Positions 17,304-26,432 of a DNA stretch of 64,000 nt are shown piece after piece. The number at the start of each line of letters is the position of its first letter. Positions within the stretch are counted from its first letter, which is position 1. A model generated the notes under the pieces. The model was not told the origin of the DNA. It saw only the letters and a program-made list of their open reading frames with translations, and made no database searches. The stretch covers positions 1 to 64,000 of the forward strand of contig DXJV01000059.1 of NCBI GenBank assembly GCA_019056785.1, given 5' to 3'. Origin of the DNA: Candidatus Heimdallarchaeota archaeon. Lineage in GTDB: Archaea > Asgardarchaeota > Heimdallarchaeia > JABLTI01. The position numbers and the translations under genes are program-made.

Positions 17304-18316
17304 TTTGAAACCTCAATTTTTGTTTCTTTTGTTGGCAAGCCGTTTTTATTATTCATATCAGCAATACGATGCACGAAAACATCTTCAAGAATCGCTTCGC
17401 TGGGAACCATCGTCCGGATCTGGATGTCATTTTCATATGCAAGTTTTAATAAAACGGTACTAATCTCCTCATCAGAATACTGCACCAAAATAGTATTCTC
17501 AAAGAGCTGAAAAGGAATCCCCTTAGTTTGTAAGGCTGCTAAAAAGCGCTCTAAATCACCGCGAATTTCAACTTTCATATTCTTTTTCTCGACGCTTCGG
17601 GTTTCTTGGTAAGTTAGTTCTGAAATCTTTCCTTGAGCAACAACAGCTCCTTTGTTAATGATAGTCGCAAATTCACACGTAGCCTCGATATCAGGGAGTA
17701 AATGAGAAGAGACAATCAAGTTTATTCCATGTTCTTTGCTAATCTCTTTCACCAATTCAATCATATCGATACGACCATTTGGATCCAGACCATTTGTGGG
17801 TTCATCGAGAATAATCAACTCAGGATCATTTACGAGAGTCTGCGCAAGTTTTAATCGTTGAAGCATTCCAGTTGAAAACTCTTTCACCTTTCGGTAGCGC
17901 GCTTCATTTAAGCCGACGTATTGTAATGTTTCATGCGCTCGTTGCATCGCCTCTTCTTTGGGAAGGCCGGAAATACGCCCCAAAAGAGAAACTTGTTTCA
18001 CAGCATTTACTCCAGGAATTATCGCAAAATGTTCGGGCATATAGCCAACTTTCTGTCTAATTAACATGCCTTCCTTGAAAATGTCATGCCCAAGTAACTG
18101 TGCTTCACCTTGATCAGCTTTAAGATAGCTAAGAAGAATCTTAATCAAGGTACTTTTACCGGCGCCATTAGGGCCAAGGAGGGCATTTGCTCCAGCATTC
18201 ATTTTAAAAGAAATCGCATCCAAGGCTATAATGCTCTGAGGAGAGTTTTTTTTCCCGAATATTTTCGTAATCCCTTCAACGCAAAGAATTTCCTTTTGAT
18301 GAACCAAAGATGACAC
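17300..18316 (-). CDS. ABC-2 transporter ATP-binding protein, first gene of the operon
   Basis: A 338-residue ATPase with the full motif set: Walker A NALLGPNGAGKST, Q-loop region VGYMPEHF, signature EFSTGMLQRLKLAQ, Walker B LIILDEPTNGLDP and switch His IVSSHLLPDIE. A C-terminal extension of about 90 residues ends in a Lys-rich tail. The predicted start is GTG at 18316. The first in-frame TTG, four codons in, is an alternative. It overlaps its partner permease by 4 nt. The four genes together encode two ATPase-permease pairs that may assemble as two transporters or one hetero-oligomer. Confidence 0.92.
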   Translation of the reverse strand: MSSLVHQKEILCVEGITKIFGKKNSPQSIIALDAISFKMNAGANALLGPNGAGKSTLIKILLSYLKADQGEAQLLGHDIFKEGMLIRQKVGYMPEHFAIIPGVNAVKQVSLLGRISGLPKEEAMQRAHETLQYVGLNEARYRKVKEFSTGMLQRLKLAQTLVNDPELIILDEPTNGLDPNGRIDMIELVKEISKEHGINLIVSSHLLPDIEATCEFATIINKGAVVAQGKISELTYQETRSVEKKNMKVEIRGDLERFLAALQTKGIPFQLFENTILVQYSDEEISTVLLKLAYENDIQIRTMVPSEAILEDVFVHRIADMNNKNGLPTKETKIEVSK

Positions 18317-18556
18317 CCACTAGTTTTATCTTGAAAGTTCTAACGAGAAATGACTCGTAATTTTTATACAAAGAATAAAGGCTATATTACTTTAAGAATA
18401 TAACTAAATGCTTCAATAATAAGCGTCATTTTTTTAAATAAATATTTTAAAATAAGCATTAGTAATATAAAGAAAAAAGGCAAATGTTGAAATACAAATA
18501 ATTTAAAATTGAAATTATGATTTATTAAATAATCAACTTTTTTGGTCGTTGCTTAA

Positions 18557-20449
18557 ATGAATGAACTAGGAAGTATAAGAAAAAAAGATTCTAAAAAAAT
18601 AAAAACTTTAATTGATGCCTTTCTTACTGAAATCAAGAAGGTGAAAAAACTTCCATATATTACTCCCTTCGAAAAAATCCGATTAAGCATTATCAATGAA
18701 AATGACGAATTAGTTTACAATTCAGAGAATTCCTTACAAGTTATTGGTTATTCAACTTCAGATTTTGGCCTTTTAACAACTTTCGGGTACATTCATCCGG
18801 ATGAACGCGAAAAAGTAATTTCAAATTATCATTCATTTGACAATGGCTCAAGCAAACCAATTATTTACCGCATTTTTACACCACAAGGTGAATTAAAATG
18901 GATACGTGGTGTGGCAGTAAGAATAATTGACCCTGATACAACAACTAATATTGCAACAGCGATTTTTGAATTAGACATATCTACAGAAATTTCCTTTTAT
19001 GAAGACGTCATTAAATCAAAAGAAAAACCATTATTCGAATCAATTCTCAATTTAATATCTACGCCATTTGTTTATATGAGAAATACAGTTATTGTGTGGG
19101 TTAATCATGCATGGGAAAGAATTTTTGGTTATACATTAAAGGAAGTCAAAAACCAATCTTTGGAGATCATTTTCCCTGAGAAAAAAGACTTTGCAAATTT
19201 TCTTTTAGCGTTAAATAAAGAGCAAATAAGGGATAGGCATTTATACCTCCCTGTAAAGCTTGAAGATAAAAACGGGGTAAAACATTCCAGAACACTTTCA
19301 ATTATAACCCAAAATAAGGATGACTTCTCAGAAGGCCTTTTGATCTTTTTTCTCGATGTTGCCAAATTATCTTCAGACTTGAAGATTGAAAACGAGGACC
19401 TGCACTTTTTCCGAAGTATTTTCGATAATTACGATGGTATTATTATTCAAATTGCGAAAAATCGAATTAAATATGTCAATAAAACAATTGAACGAATGTT
19501 GTTCTATACTGAACAAGAGGTTTTAGGGCATGAGCTTGCAATTTTTTTCAATACAAAAGATGCCTACAAGAAATTCCTTGGAAAGTTGCGTACAGAGTTT
19601 GCAAGAAACAAAAATTTCAATGATGAAGTAGTCTTATATCGAAAAGATCGGAAACCGGTGCTTTTCACTGCCCGAGTTTCTCCGGTAAGTTTTGACAAAA
19701 CGGAAGACTTTGTTGTTGCTTTAAACCCCATTTCTGCCTTAAAGGAATTGGTTAATCAACTTCGATTTGAAAAAAGCGAACTGGAGAGCTATAATGATTT
19801 ACTATTTCACAATATAAAGAACCTATGCCAAGATGCACTTTCGCAACTCGAGATAAGTATACTACAATTAAATGACAAACCCGAGGTCGCTAAAGAGCGG
19901 CTGGAGAAAAGCAAAGAAGCAATCTATCAGATTGCTAAGATAACGACCAATCTCGAGAATTATCTCCAGATTGCCCGAAAAAGCAATGACTTTTATGAAT
20001 ACGATCTTTACAAAGTTTTTGCTCAAAGTGAGGAAAAAATAAACAAAGAATATCACCCACGTGCCATAAAGATTGTCCATGGTCTGAAACCAAACAAATT
20101 TTTGGCACGAGGAAACGAGCTTATTTATGAGCTCTTCTTCAATATTTTTGAAAAAACCCTGGCATATAATAATAAGCCCTTAATAACTGTGGAAATTACT
20201 GTTAATGATTCTGCCAATCTTGATGATTCTTGGGAGGTGCGTATTAAAATCCCTGACCCGCGATTAAACAAAGAGCTACAATCATTCTTCGAGTTTGAAC
20301 CGGAGTTTGATCACGAACTAAAAGGCTCTGACTTTACCCTTAACATTATTACATCCATAGTTAATAGTTTCCAAGGAAAAATTTCATTTGAACATCAAGA
20401 AGATAACGAGTACGGACAATTGATCATTAGTATGCCGAAACAGCTATAA
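18557..20449 (+). CDS. multi-PAS sensor protein with degenerate histidine-kinase core
   Basis: A 630-residue soluble protein. Three PAS-like domains lie at about 40-160, 165-275 and 290-395. The second and third carry the typical YVNKTIERMLFYTEQEVLG-type core. A dimerisation helix pair then includes LLFHNIKNLCQDAL, with His418 at the phosphoacceptor position. An ATPase-like region follows, but its key motifs are broken. The N-box reads NIFEKTLAY, with Lys where the Mg-binding second Asn should be. The DxGxG box is DPRLN, and the G2 GxGLGL loop is GSDFTLNII. It therefore may sense a ligand but is unlikely to be an active kinase. No response regulator is adjacent. The neighbours (ABC operon, HAD phosphatase) run the other way. 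Confidence 0.8.
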   Translation: MNELGSIRKKDSKKIKTLIDAFLTEIKKVKKLPYITPFEKIRLSIINENDELVYNSENSLQVIGYSTSDFGLLTTFGYIHPDEREKVISNYHSFDNGSSKPIIYRIFTPQGELKWIRGVAVRIIDPDTTTNIATAIFELDISTEISFYEDVIKSKEKPLFESILNLISTPFVYMRNTVIVWVNHAWERIFGYTLKEVKNQSLEIIFPEKKDFANFLLALNKEQIRDRHLYLPVKLEDKNGVKHSRTLSIITQNKDDFSEGLLIFFLDVAKLSSDLKIENEDLHFFRSIFDNYDGIIIQIAKNRIKYVNKTIERMLFYTEQEVLGHELAIFFNTKDAYKKFLGKLRTEFARNKNFNDEVVLYRKDRKPVLFTARVSPVSFDKTEDFVVALNPISALKELVNQLRFEKSELESYNDLLFHNIKNLCQDALSQLEISILQLNDKPEVAKERLEKSKEAIYQIAKITTNLENYLQIARKSNDFYEYDLYKVFAQSEEKINKEYHPRAIKIVHGLKPNKFLARGNELIYELFFNIFEKTLAYNNKPLITVEITVNDSANLDDSWEVRIKIPDPRLNKELQSFFEFEPEFDHELKGSDFTLNIITSIVNSFQGKISFEHQEDNEYGQLIISMPKQL

Positions 20450-20461
20450 ATTCATGTTTCA

Positions 20462-21175
20462 TTACAATTGCATTTTCTTAAGGAGCTGGGGCAATTGACT
20501 GATGTGGTCAATAAGGAAGTCTGGTTGAAATTGCTTCAATAATTGTTTCTTTTCTTTTTTCGCAGCATTAAAATTGACAACTGCACAGGTTAATGTTCCT
20601 GCTCGTTTTCCTGCTTCGATATCATGGGGTAAATCGCCAACATAAAGCGTTTCTCGAGGTTGTAAATTGAGTGTCTTTATGGCTAAATTCAATCCAAAGG
20701 GGTTAGGTTTAGTGTATTTTAGGTCATTCCTTGCAACAATCAGGTCAATGTCTTTCAAATGAGAAAATTCTTGCTGCGCTCGTTTGATTACTGCTTTTTC
20801 AGCATGAGTGACAATTGCTGTTTGGTAATTCTTCGTGATAAACGCTAAAACTTTATCAGCATGTTCTTCCGGGAAAATTCTGTTGTGGTTCTTCTTGAAG
20901 AGGATTAAAAAGTTCACAGTGAATGGTAGTATGTGTCGTTTTTTAAGATTTAATAGCACACTAATTTTGAAAATGATCTTCGGAACATAGAAAAGCCCTT
21001 TCTTTTCTGATCTTAAATACAGTTGAATAACTCTTTCAAGTACTGTCAAAATTTCTCTTTTTGTTATTGATGGTTGAACTTTCTTTAAGGCATGATAAAA
21101 AGGCCAACCAATTCGAGCAATAAGCGATGATAGCACTCCATCAAAATCCAGAAATATGCCTTTTATTCTGGTCAT
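20462..21175 (-). CDS. HAD-superfamily hydrolase (phosphoglycolate phosphatase-like)
   Basis: A 237-residue protein with the four HAD motifs in order: FLDFDGVL (D10 nucleophile, D12 acid/base), TAIVTH (motif II Thr), YTKPNPFG (motif III Lys) and YVGDLPHDIEAGKRAG (motif IV Asp). The helical cap at about 20-100 places it in subfamily I, near phosphoglycolate and sugar phosphatases. A clear GGAGG sits 6 nt before the ATG. It ends 13 nt from the convergent PAS gene and is divergent from the CPBP protease gene. Substrate unknown. Confidence 0.85.
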   Translation of the reverse strand: MTRIKGIFLDFDGVLSSLIARIGWPFYHALKKVQPSITKREILTVLERVIQLYLRSEKKGLFYVPKIIFKISVLLNLKKRHILPFTVNFLILFKKNHNRIFPEEHADKVLAFITKNYQTAIVTHAEKAVIKRAQQEFSHLKDIDLIVARNDLKYTKPNPFGLNLAIKTLNLQPRETLYVGDLPHDIEAGKRAGTLTCAVVNFNAAKKEKKQLLKQFQPDFLIDHISQLPQLLKKMQL

Positions 21176-21348
21176 TCTTACCTCCCAATTGTAGTAGTAA
21201 TTCTCATTTCATTGCTTAGCATTTTTTATTTAAAAAAAGCTAAATCCTTTACGAATCAAATGGAAGTATTAAAAAAACATTTCAACCATAATTCTTTATC
21301 ATTGAGAGTAATCTTTTCCATAGATCAACAAAAAGTGAGAAATTCACC

Positions 21349-23202
21349 ATGCAGGAAGAGGATCAAAAACAATCAAAAGAGCTACCCGAATCAGAAGGAG
21401 AAATAAAACCCGAATCAACATCTGCCTTCCAAATTTGCTCCCATTGTGGAGAAAAATCCCCTGAGGGGACAATTTTCTGTGGGCACTGTGGTAAACCCTT
21501 TAAGGAAAAAATTCCTTGCCCTGGGTGTGGAAAGGAAATTCCAGTGTATTATTCATTTTGCACTTTTTGTGGAGCGGTTGTAAAACCAAGTTTTAGCCCC
21601 CGTCAACAAGAAACTTCTACTGCAATTGTTCAAACTGCATATAAACCCCCTCATCCAACAAGCATTACTTCTTATCAACAAATTCCTCAACAGCTGAGAA
21701 TAGAGGAATTTGAAAGACAGCAGCAACAAATAAAAATTGCGAGTCGTCGAACAAGTGCAAGAATCGTGGGAATAATTGCTTTGGTCTTTGCTGCTTTTAA
21801 TCTCTTATCAATTATTCTCGCCATTCCATTATTGTATTCAGATAGCTATTTTCAAGACATTTTAAATGATGCCGGGCTCTCCATGTCAGTTGCAATCGCG
21901 AGTATTTTAGCTGTAATGTTACCAATAATAATAATACTTGTCGTTATGGGTATCAGTTTAATAAAACCGAAAGAATATAATAGACCTTGGAAGAGCCTTT
22001 ATCAGAATTTTCGTTATCTCTTCCTTTCTTTCTCAGTATTTCTTGCTGCTTTAATTTTCCTAATAGTAATAAGTTGGTCTTTTTATTTTCCCAAGTCCCT
22101 CTACACAGATCCTGAGCTTTTTTGGCTCTTCAAAGTTTTTTTGGTCCCTCTTAATGCGAATATCTCCGTTCTTTATCTTATCGATCTTTTTGGTTTTATT
22201 ATAGCAACGATATTATTAATTCTACCAACAGTCATTGTTGTTATTAAGAAAAAAATCAAACATCAACAAGACGAACAAAGTAAAAAAGAAGAACAAGAAG
22301 AAGAGTTAGGAACTGGCAAATTAGCAAAACAATTCCCCGGCAACATTCCAGGAACAACACAGCAAACACAAATTCGGTTGGTATACAAGTCACGAAAGGA
22401 ACAGCTACAAGCTGCAAAAGCAAGAAAGGGGCCAATGCCAATCATTTTTGAGCGGATCAAAAATGTCCCTTTAATTCAAACAATTGAATTGCTAGGTGCA
22501 ATGAGTTTGGTATCAATAATTTTGGTACAGATTCTTGCACCCAAAGCAGATGAATCAATCGGTTTGCCCGAAGATCCTTTTAAAATTACCTTTCAAGTAG
22601 GCTGGGCAGGGATTTTTGAAGAGCTTAGTTTCAGATTAATCCTTATTGGCGGACCAATGATAATTGTGATTATTTCCCGTTATTTCCTACAAAAACATCT
22701 CAGTCAAAAAATGCTTGTGAAAAATCCTGAAACAACAATCCCCATTACACAAGAAAGCCTTCTCATAAAGAGTTTCAAAAACCAACCCAAATTAGGGCTA
22801 AAAGACATCCTTTTGGCTTTTCGCGGGAAGTATAAGATTGTTGGCCTACCCGAATGGATTTTAATCTTCTTCTCTTCCCTTATTTTTGGTTTTGCTCATT
22901 GGGAAGCTTGGACTGGGAGTTGGGGTGCTTGGAAGATTGTACAAGCATCAGTCTCGGGTTTCTTTCTAAGTTATGCCTTTGTTAAATACGGTATTGAGTC
23001 ATCTATTTTCATTCATTTTTGCAGCAATACGATTAGTGCTTTAATTTATTATGCACCAAAAGGAGGGGCAGAATGGCTTGGAGTGTTTGCAGCCGGCTAT
23101 TCTTTTCTAATACTTCTTGTCGGACTAATGAAAGGCGTTAGCTTTATTATCAATCAAGTTTATGTGCATCATATCGTTTATCAGCCACCACAAAAATATT
23201 GA
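21349..23202 (+). CDS. zinc-ribbon CPBP-family intramembrane metalloprotease
   Basis: A 617-residue membrane protein. Two zinc ribbons occupy the cytosolic N terminus: C30/C33/C44/C47 (CSHCGEKSPEGTIFCGHC) and C57/C60/C71/C74. Several hydrophobic helices lie between about 135 and 310, and a charged linker follows. The CPBP/Abi (Rce1-like) domain occupies the C-terminal 200 residues, with the diagnostic EELSFR motif (E424, E425, R429), H517 in FGFAHWEAW and H556-x-x-x-N560 in FIHFCSN. All catalytic residues are present, so it should be an active glutamate intramembrane protease, possibly for prenylated or signal-bearing proteins. It stops 37 nt before the maturation-protease gene, suggesting co-transcription. 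The zinc ribbons suggest recruitment to a protein or nucleic-acid partner. Confidence 0.85.
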   Translation: MQEEDQKQSKELPESEGEIKPESTSAFQICSHCGEKSPEGTIFCGHCGKPFKEKIPCPGCGKEIPVYYSFCTFCGAVVKPSFSPRQQETSTAIVQTAYKPPHPTSITSYQQIPQQLRIEEFERQQQQIKIASRRTSARIVGIIALVFAAFNLLSIILAIPLLYSDSYFQDILNDAGLSMSVAIASILAVMLPIIIILVVMGISLIKPKEYNRPWKSLYQNFRYLFLSFSVFLAALIFLIVISWSFYFPKSLYTDPELFWLFKVFLVPLNANISVLYLIDLFGFIIATILLILPTVIVVIKKKIKHQQDEQSKKEEQEEELGTGKLAKQFPGNIPGTTQQTQIRLVYKSRKEQLQAAKARKGPMPIIFERIKNVPLIQTIELLGAMSLVSIILVQILAPKADESIGLPEDPFKITFQVGWAGIFEELSFRLILIGGPMIIVIISRYFLQKHLSQKMLVKNPETTIPITQESLLIKSFKNQPKLGLKDILLAFRGKYKIVGLPEWILIFFSSLIFGFAHWEAWTGSWGAWKIVQASVSGFFLSYAFVKYGIESSIFIHFCSNTISALIYYAPKGGAEWLGVFAAGYSFLILLVGLMKGVSFIINQVYVHHIVYQPPQKY

Positions 23203-23239
23203 GAAAAGGGTAACAACAATACATCAGGAATTCCTCTCT

Positions 23240-23740
23240 ATGACGCAATTTGAACAGAAGTTCATACATATCATTGGTATTGGCAACCTCACCAGGCAAG
23301 ATGATGGGGTAGCAATTCGAGTACTTCAGCAATTAGCAGAAGAAAAGGAACAATATCCGGGCATAAAAATAACCGATTTAGGAATAGGAGGGGTGGATAT
23401 TGCTTTTATGCTCGATGGCTGGCAATTCGGAATCATAATTGATGCCATACACAATGAAAGCCTTATACCAGGAGAAATAATCGAATTTACATTAGAAGAA
23501 GAACAATTGCCGGAAATAAAGGGTTTTAGCTCAACTCATGGGTTTGATGTTCTTTCCGCCTTGAAACTTGCATATGTTTTACGAGAGTTCCAGTTACCAG
23601 AGAAAATCTTTGTCATTGGCATTCAAGTTGAAACATTCTCCGGCTTCGGCTTAGAATTGTCACCAAGAGTGGCAAAAAGTGTTCCAAAAGTAATTGAAAA
23701 AGTGAAGAAAATAATTTTTGATTTGACTCAACAGTCCTAA
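23240..23740 (+). CDS. hydrogenase maturation protease (HycI/HyaD family)
   Basis: A 166-residue peptidase. HIIGIGNLTRQDDGVAIRVL is the family signature GxGNxxxxDDGxGxxVxxxL. The metal-binding ligands are the Asp in this motif, the Asp in GIIIDAIH, and the His in SSTHGFDVL. Such enzymes bind nickel in the hydrogenase large-subunit precursor and cut its C-terminal extension. ATG 23240 is preferred over the earlier GTG at 23162 because the extra 26 residues overlap the protease gene and look unlike the family. No hydrogenase large subunit with an intact motif is in this window. The Nuo-like fusion at 8615 ends without an extension, so its client must lie elsewhere. Confidence 0.85.
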   Translation: MTQFEQKFIHIIGIGNLTRQDDGVAIRVLQQLAEEKEQYPGIKITDLGIGGVDIAFMLDGWQFGIIIDAIHNESLIPGEIIEFTLEEEQLPEIKGFSSTHGFDVLSALKLAYVLREFQLPEKIFVIGIQVETFSGFGLELSPRVAKSVPKVIEKVKKIIFDLTQQS

Positions 23741-23762
23741 CTGAGTTAAACGGTTATTGATT

Positions 23763-24287
23763 TTAATCGTCAGAAATTTTCCCAAGAGCAATTCGTGCAA
23801 TTTCATTGAAAACAAGATCAACGCCTAAGCCATTTGCAGAAGAAGTTTCAATATATCTTATGGCATCGTATTTCTTAATGGCCTCTTTTATGATTTCCTC
23901 TGTTATCAATGGGTCTCGCGGAAGATCACTTTTTCCTCCGACGATAATTATTTTGGTGTCAGCTTCCTTATCAATGAAATTATGCCAGGTTTCTAATCCT
24001 TTTATTGAAAGCGCCCGAGTTAAATCGAACATTAAAACAGCTACTACCGCGCCTTTTAAATAATTGTCAAAAATCCCCATCGATTTGAATTGTTCTTGTC
24101 CACCTAAATCCCAAACACTTAGGGAAATATCTTCTCCTTGATAACTCATCTGATGAATATAGAATCCCACGCCGATAGTTATTTTTGTTGTGTCGATGAA
24201 TTCCCCTGTCAGATACCGCTGGATTAACGTTGTTTTACCAACACCTCCATCGCCACCAAATACCACTTTTGCAATGATTTTTGACAA
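23763..24287 (-). CDS. Ras/Rab-like small GTPase
   Basis: A 174-residue small GTPase with nearly all G motifs. G1 is GGDGGVGKTT (11-20). The switch I region TTKITIGVGF is typical of archaeal Ras-like proteins. G3 is WDLGGQEQF with Gln64 at the catalytic position. G4 is GGKSDL, where Gly replaces the usual Asn of NKxD. G5 is ETSSANG. There is no C-terminal Cys for prenylation. The TTG start at 24287 is supported by AGGAG 9 nt upstream. It is the last of four same-strand genes for GTPases and longin-like proteins. Asgard archaea carry many such GTPases; here the neighbours suggest a trafficking or nutrient-signalling-like module. Confidence 0.92.
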   Translation of the reverse strand: MSKIIAKVVFGGDGGVGKTTLIQRYLTGEFIDTTKITIGVGFYIHQMSYQGEDISLSVWDLGGQEQFKSMGIFDNYLKGAVVAVLMFDLTRALSIKGLETWHNFIDKEADTKIIIVGGKSDLPRDPLITEEIIKEAIKKYDAIRYIETSSANGLGVDLVFNEIARIALGKISDD

Positions 24288-24427
24288 ATAACTATTCTCC
24301 TAGAACCGTTGATCGTGATTGTAATTAATATAAAAAATAATGCTTTCTCCTTAATTATAAAGCTATTTGTTTTTGCATCAAGAGAGAAAAAAAGTGCTAT
24401 ATAAGCACAGGACCACTTTAACAAGTA

Positions 24428-25237
24428 TTAGTGAATTTTCTCAATTGTGACATTTAATCTATCGAGAATTTTAGACATTTCGCTAATTTCTGTCACCGAG
24501 ACGACTTTCAATTTGTTTTTAAACACACTCGAGTTCAATTTGGAAGCGCTTTTATAGATTTGTCGTCGCCGCCAAATAGAGGGGTCAGGATGATAGAAAA
24601 GTATCGATAAGGTGTTTTTATTTTTATCAGCAACAAGGAACACATCGCTTGCTGGTATCTTTTTCCCAATCAATTCTTTTGGTGAGCCATCATCTAAAAT
24701 GGTGAAAATCCTTGGTAATTTGCCTGAGAAAAGCAAGCCCATTTTGTAGGATAGATCTTTCAAGTTTGCTTGAGTCAAATCACTCTCTTTTGTAATATCT
24801 CGAACAATTACTGAGAAATAAGGTTTAATTAGCCCGTAAGCATCCAGAATTTCTCGTGTATAATCCTCTTTAAAGAGGAGAAACATAATGCATTTCCTGC
24901 CAAATTCCCTAATGCGATGGTCGGCTGACTCTTCAGATTCAACATCAAATGTAATTGCTAGCGCTCGGTAGCTGGGTGCATCTGGTACTGGCAAAGGACC
25001 AAACGACCGTTTATCATCCATTGTGTCAAAGATTTGTGTTTTCTTCTCCTTTAGGGTCTTCCCGGAAGAACCTTCATCCAATCCAACTATGGTCATCCCT
25101 TCAACTGCTAAAGTCAAAGTTTGTTCTTCAGTCAAGTCTGTATCGTTGTAAATAACTGTTGGTCCGCTATCTTCGAACGTTACAAAGACAATTCCTAGCA
25201 AATAATCCTTCATTGATTCTGATTCAGCCATGTTCAT
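24428..25237 (-). CDS. longin-like protein in the GTPase cluster (NPRL2/DENN-longin-like N terminus)
   Basis: A soluble protein of about 269 residues. The N-terminal domain opens with DYLLGIVFVTFEDSGPTVIY, a strand-turn-strand resembling the longin of NPRL2/FLCN-type and related proteins (hydrophobic strand, acidic turn, GPxVxY). It continues with alternating strands and helices to about residue 150. The C-terminal part (160-269) contains DSSP-like strand blocks such as IPASDVFLVAD and LSILFYHPDP. No P-loop or enzyme motif is seen. It lies between the Ras-like GTPase and the two Arf-like G-domain proteins on the same strand, and in eukaryotes longin proteins of this kind regulate Rag or Rab GTPases. 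The fold call is based on pattern only. ATG 25231 and TTG 25240 are alternative starts. Confidence 0.5.
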   Translation of the reverse strand: MNMAESESMKDYLLGIVFVTFEDSGPTVIYNDTDLTEEQTLTLAVEGMTIVGLDEGSSGKTLKEKKTQIFDTMDDKRSFGPLPVPDAPSYRALAITFDVESEESADHRIREFGRKCIMFLLFKEDYTREILDAYGLIKPYFSVIVRDITKESDLTQANLKDLSYKMGLLFSGKLPRIFTILDDGSPKELIGKKIPASDVFLVADKNKNTLSILFYHPDPSIWRRRQIYKSASKLNSSVFKNKLKVVSVTEISEMSKILDRLNVTIEKIH

Positions 25238-25350
25238 CAACCTTTTTTTCTAACAATTTTTCTCCTTCAATTCTTTTAATTGTATTCACTTATTGTTTTA
25301 CAATTATAAATCTGTTTTTCTTCAGTCATATAACTGCATTTACTTTGCTT

Positions 25351-26313
25351 TTAACTTATCACTTCTTCGTCTTTTTTACTCTCTTCAATGAGATTTTCAA
25401 TTGCTATGCGACCATTTTCGCCTTCTGTTAAGAAGATATCAAGAATCATTTCAGCAATTTGTTTTGCTTTACCCAAAGCATCACCACGTTCTACAAAAAG
25501 ACAACAAATTTTCTCTTTGCGAGTGACTAGGACCATTGAATAGTCACCAACAGTAACAACATCGAGAAAACTTGATTCTTTGAAAAGGGTTCTCGTCATG
25601 CTATTTAATGCAGAGAGAAGGCCGGTAATAAGAACGGCATCTTCGCTTTTATTAATAATGTTTGAGAATTGTGCATCGAAATCAAGCAAACCATTTACAT
25701 CATAAATTAATACTCGATGAACAGTTACACTCTCATGATATGCTTCGTAATCCATTAGCTTTGAAACGAACCAGTCAAATGCTCGATAAACACCATCACC
25801 GGTCAAAATGGTGCAAATCTCAAAGTGGAAGCTTCGAGGATCGTTTGGCGAGGAAATTTTCCCAAGGTCAAAGAAGGACAATGCCTTATTCAAATTAATC
25901 TTTCGCTCGGGATTGCGTTTGTTTATCAATGTTAATAAAGGAATGTTGGAAGGAATTTTATCAATGATTTTATGGAAATTCTCAGTAGAGTTCCGCAAAG
26001 ACTCGTCAGTCTCACCATTGATAACATAAACCACTCCATCTGCAATATTAAGAAAATACTCGATTATACGCTCGTCATTCAAGATTTCTTTACCCAAATC
26101 AATGAGTTTAAACCATTCAGTACCATAGGAAATGTCAATCCAATTGAATGCCGTTTCAGGAAAGACTTTGTCTCTGTTTGATGATAAGAGATAGTAAAGT
26201 AAAGTGGTTTTTCCGGAACCTTTTTCTCCCAAGAGAAGAACCCAAGGAATGGAATGCTTTGCATTCTGAAGAAAAGCAGTAAATGCTTCAACGGACTTTT
26301 TCAGATTTTTCAT
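25351..26313 (-). CDS. degenerate Arf-like G-domain protein with C-terminal roadblock/longin-like domain
   Basis: A 320-residue paralogue of the 26433-27395 product. The P-loop GEKGSGKT (29-36) is intact. The G3 block is LIDLGKE (D72, G74, Lys where Gly/Gln should follow). G4 is NKRN (131-134), with Asn in place of the guanine-binding Asp. The end of the G domain, ILTGDGVYRAFDWFVSKL, matches the Arf-like SALTGEGLFTAWDWLV of its neighbour. Residues about 195-305 form a second alpha/beta domain starting VHRVLIYDVNGLLDF, which is shared with the neighbour and with the giant surface protein's cytosolic tail. Nucleotide hydrolysis and guanine specificity are doubtful, which suggests a regulatory or pseudo-GTPase partner. 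GGGAG lies 6 nt before the ATG. Confidence 0.75.
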   Translation of the reverse strand: MKNLKKSVEAFTAFLQNAKHSIPWVLLLGEKGSGKTTLLYYLLSSNRDKVFPETAFNWIDISYGTEWFKLIDLGKEILNDERIIEYFLNIADGVVYVINGETDESLRNSTENFHKIIDKIPSNIPLLTLINKRNPERKINLNKALSFFDLGKISSPNDPRSFHFEICTILTGDGVYRAFDWFVSKLMDYEAYHESVTVHRVLIYDVNGLLDFDAQFSNIINKSEDAVLITGLLSALNSMTRTLFKESSFLDVVTVGDYSMVLVTRKEKICCLFVERGDALGKAKQIAEMILDIFLTEGENGRIAIENLIEESKKDEEVIS

Positions 26314-26432
26314 AAGAGTCTCCCTTTCATCTTTGTAAATTATATTTACTTCAAAGTTTTTTAAATGTTCTTTTTGATAGTTTTGAAGGAAAAATCTCTT
26401 CTTTCGGTTTAGGAGAGGTTTTTAACCTTGTT

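Noticed and set aside
23162..23239. N-terminal extension of the maturation protease from GTG 23162
   Set aside because: It overlaps the CPBP gene and adds 26 residues unlike the family; ATG 23240 gives the usual N terminus.
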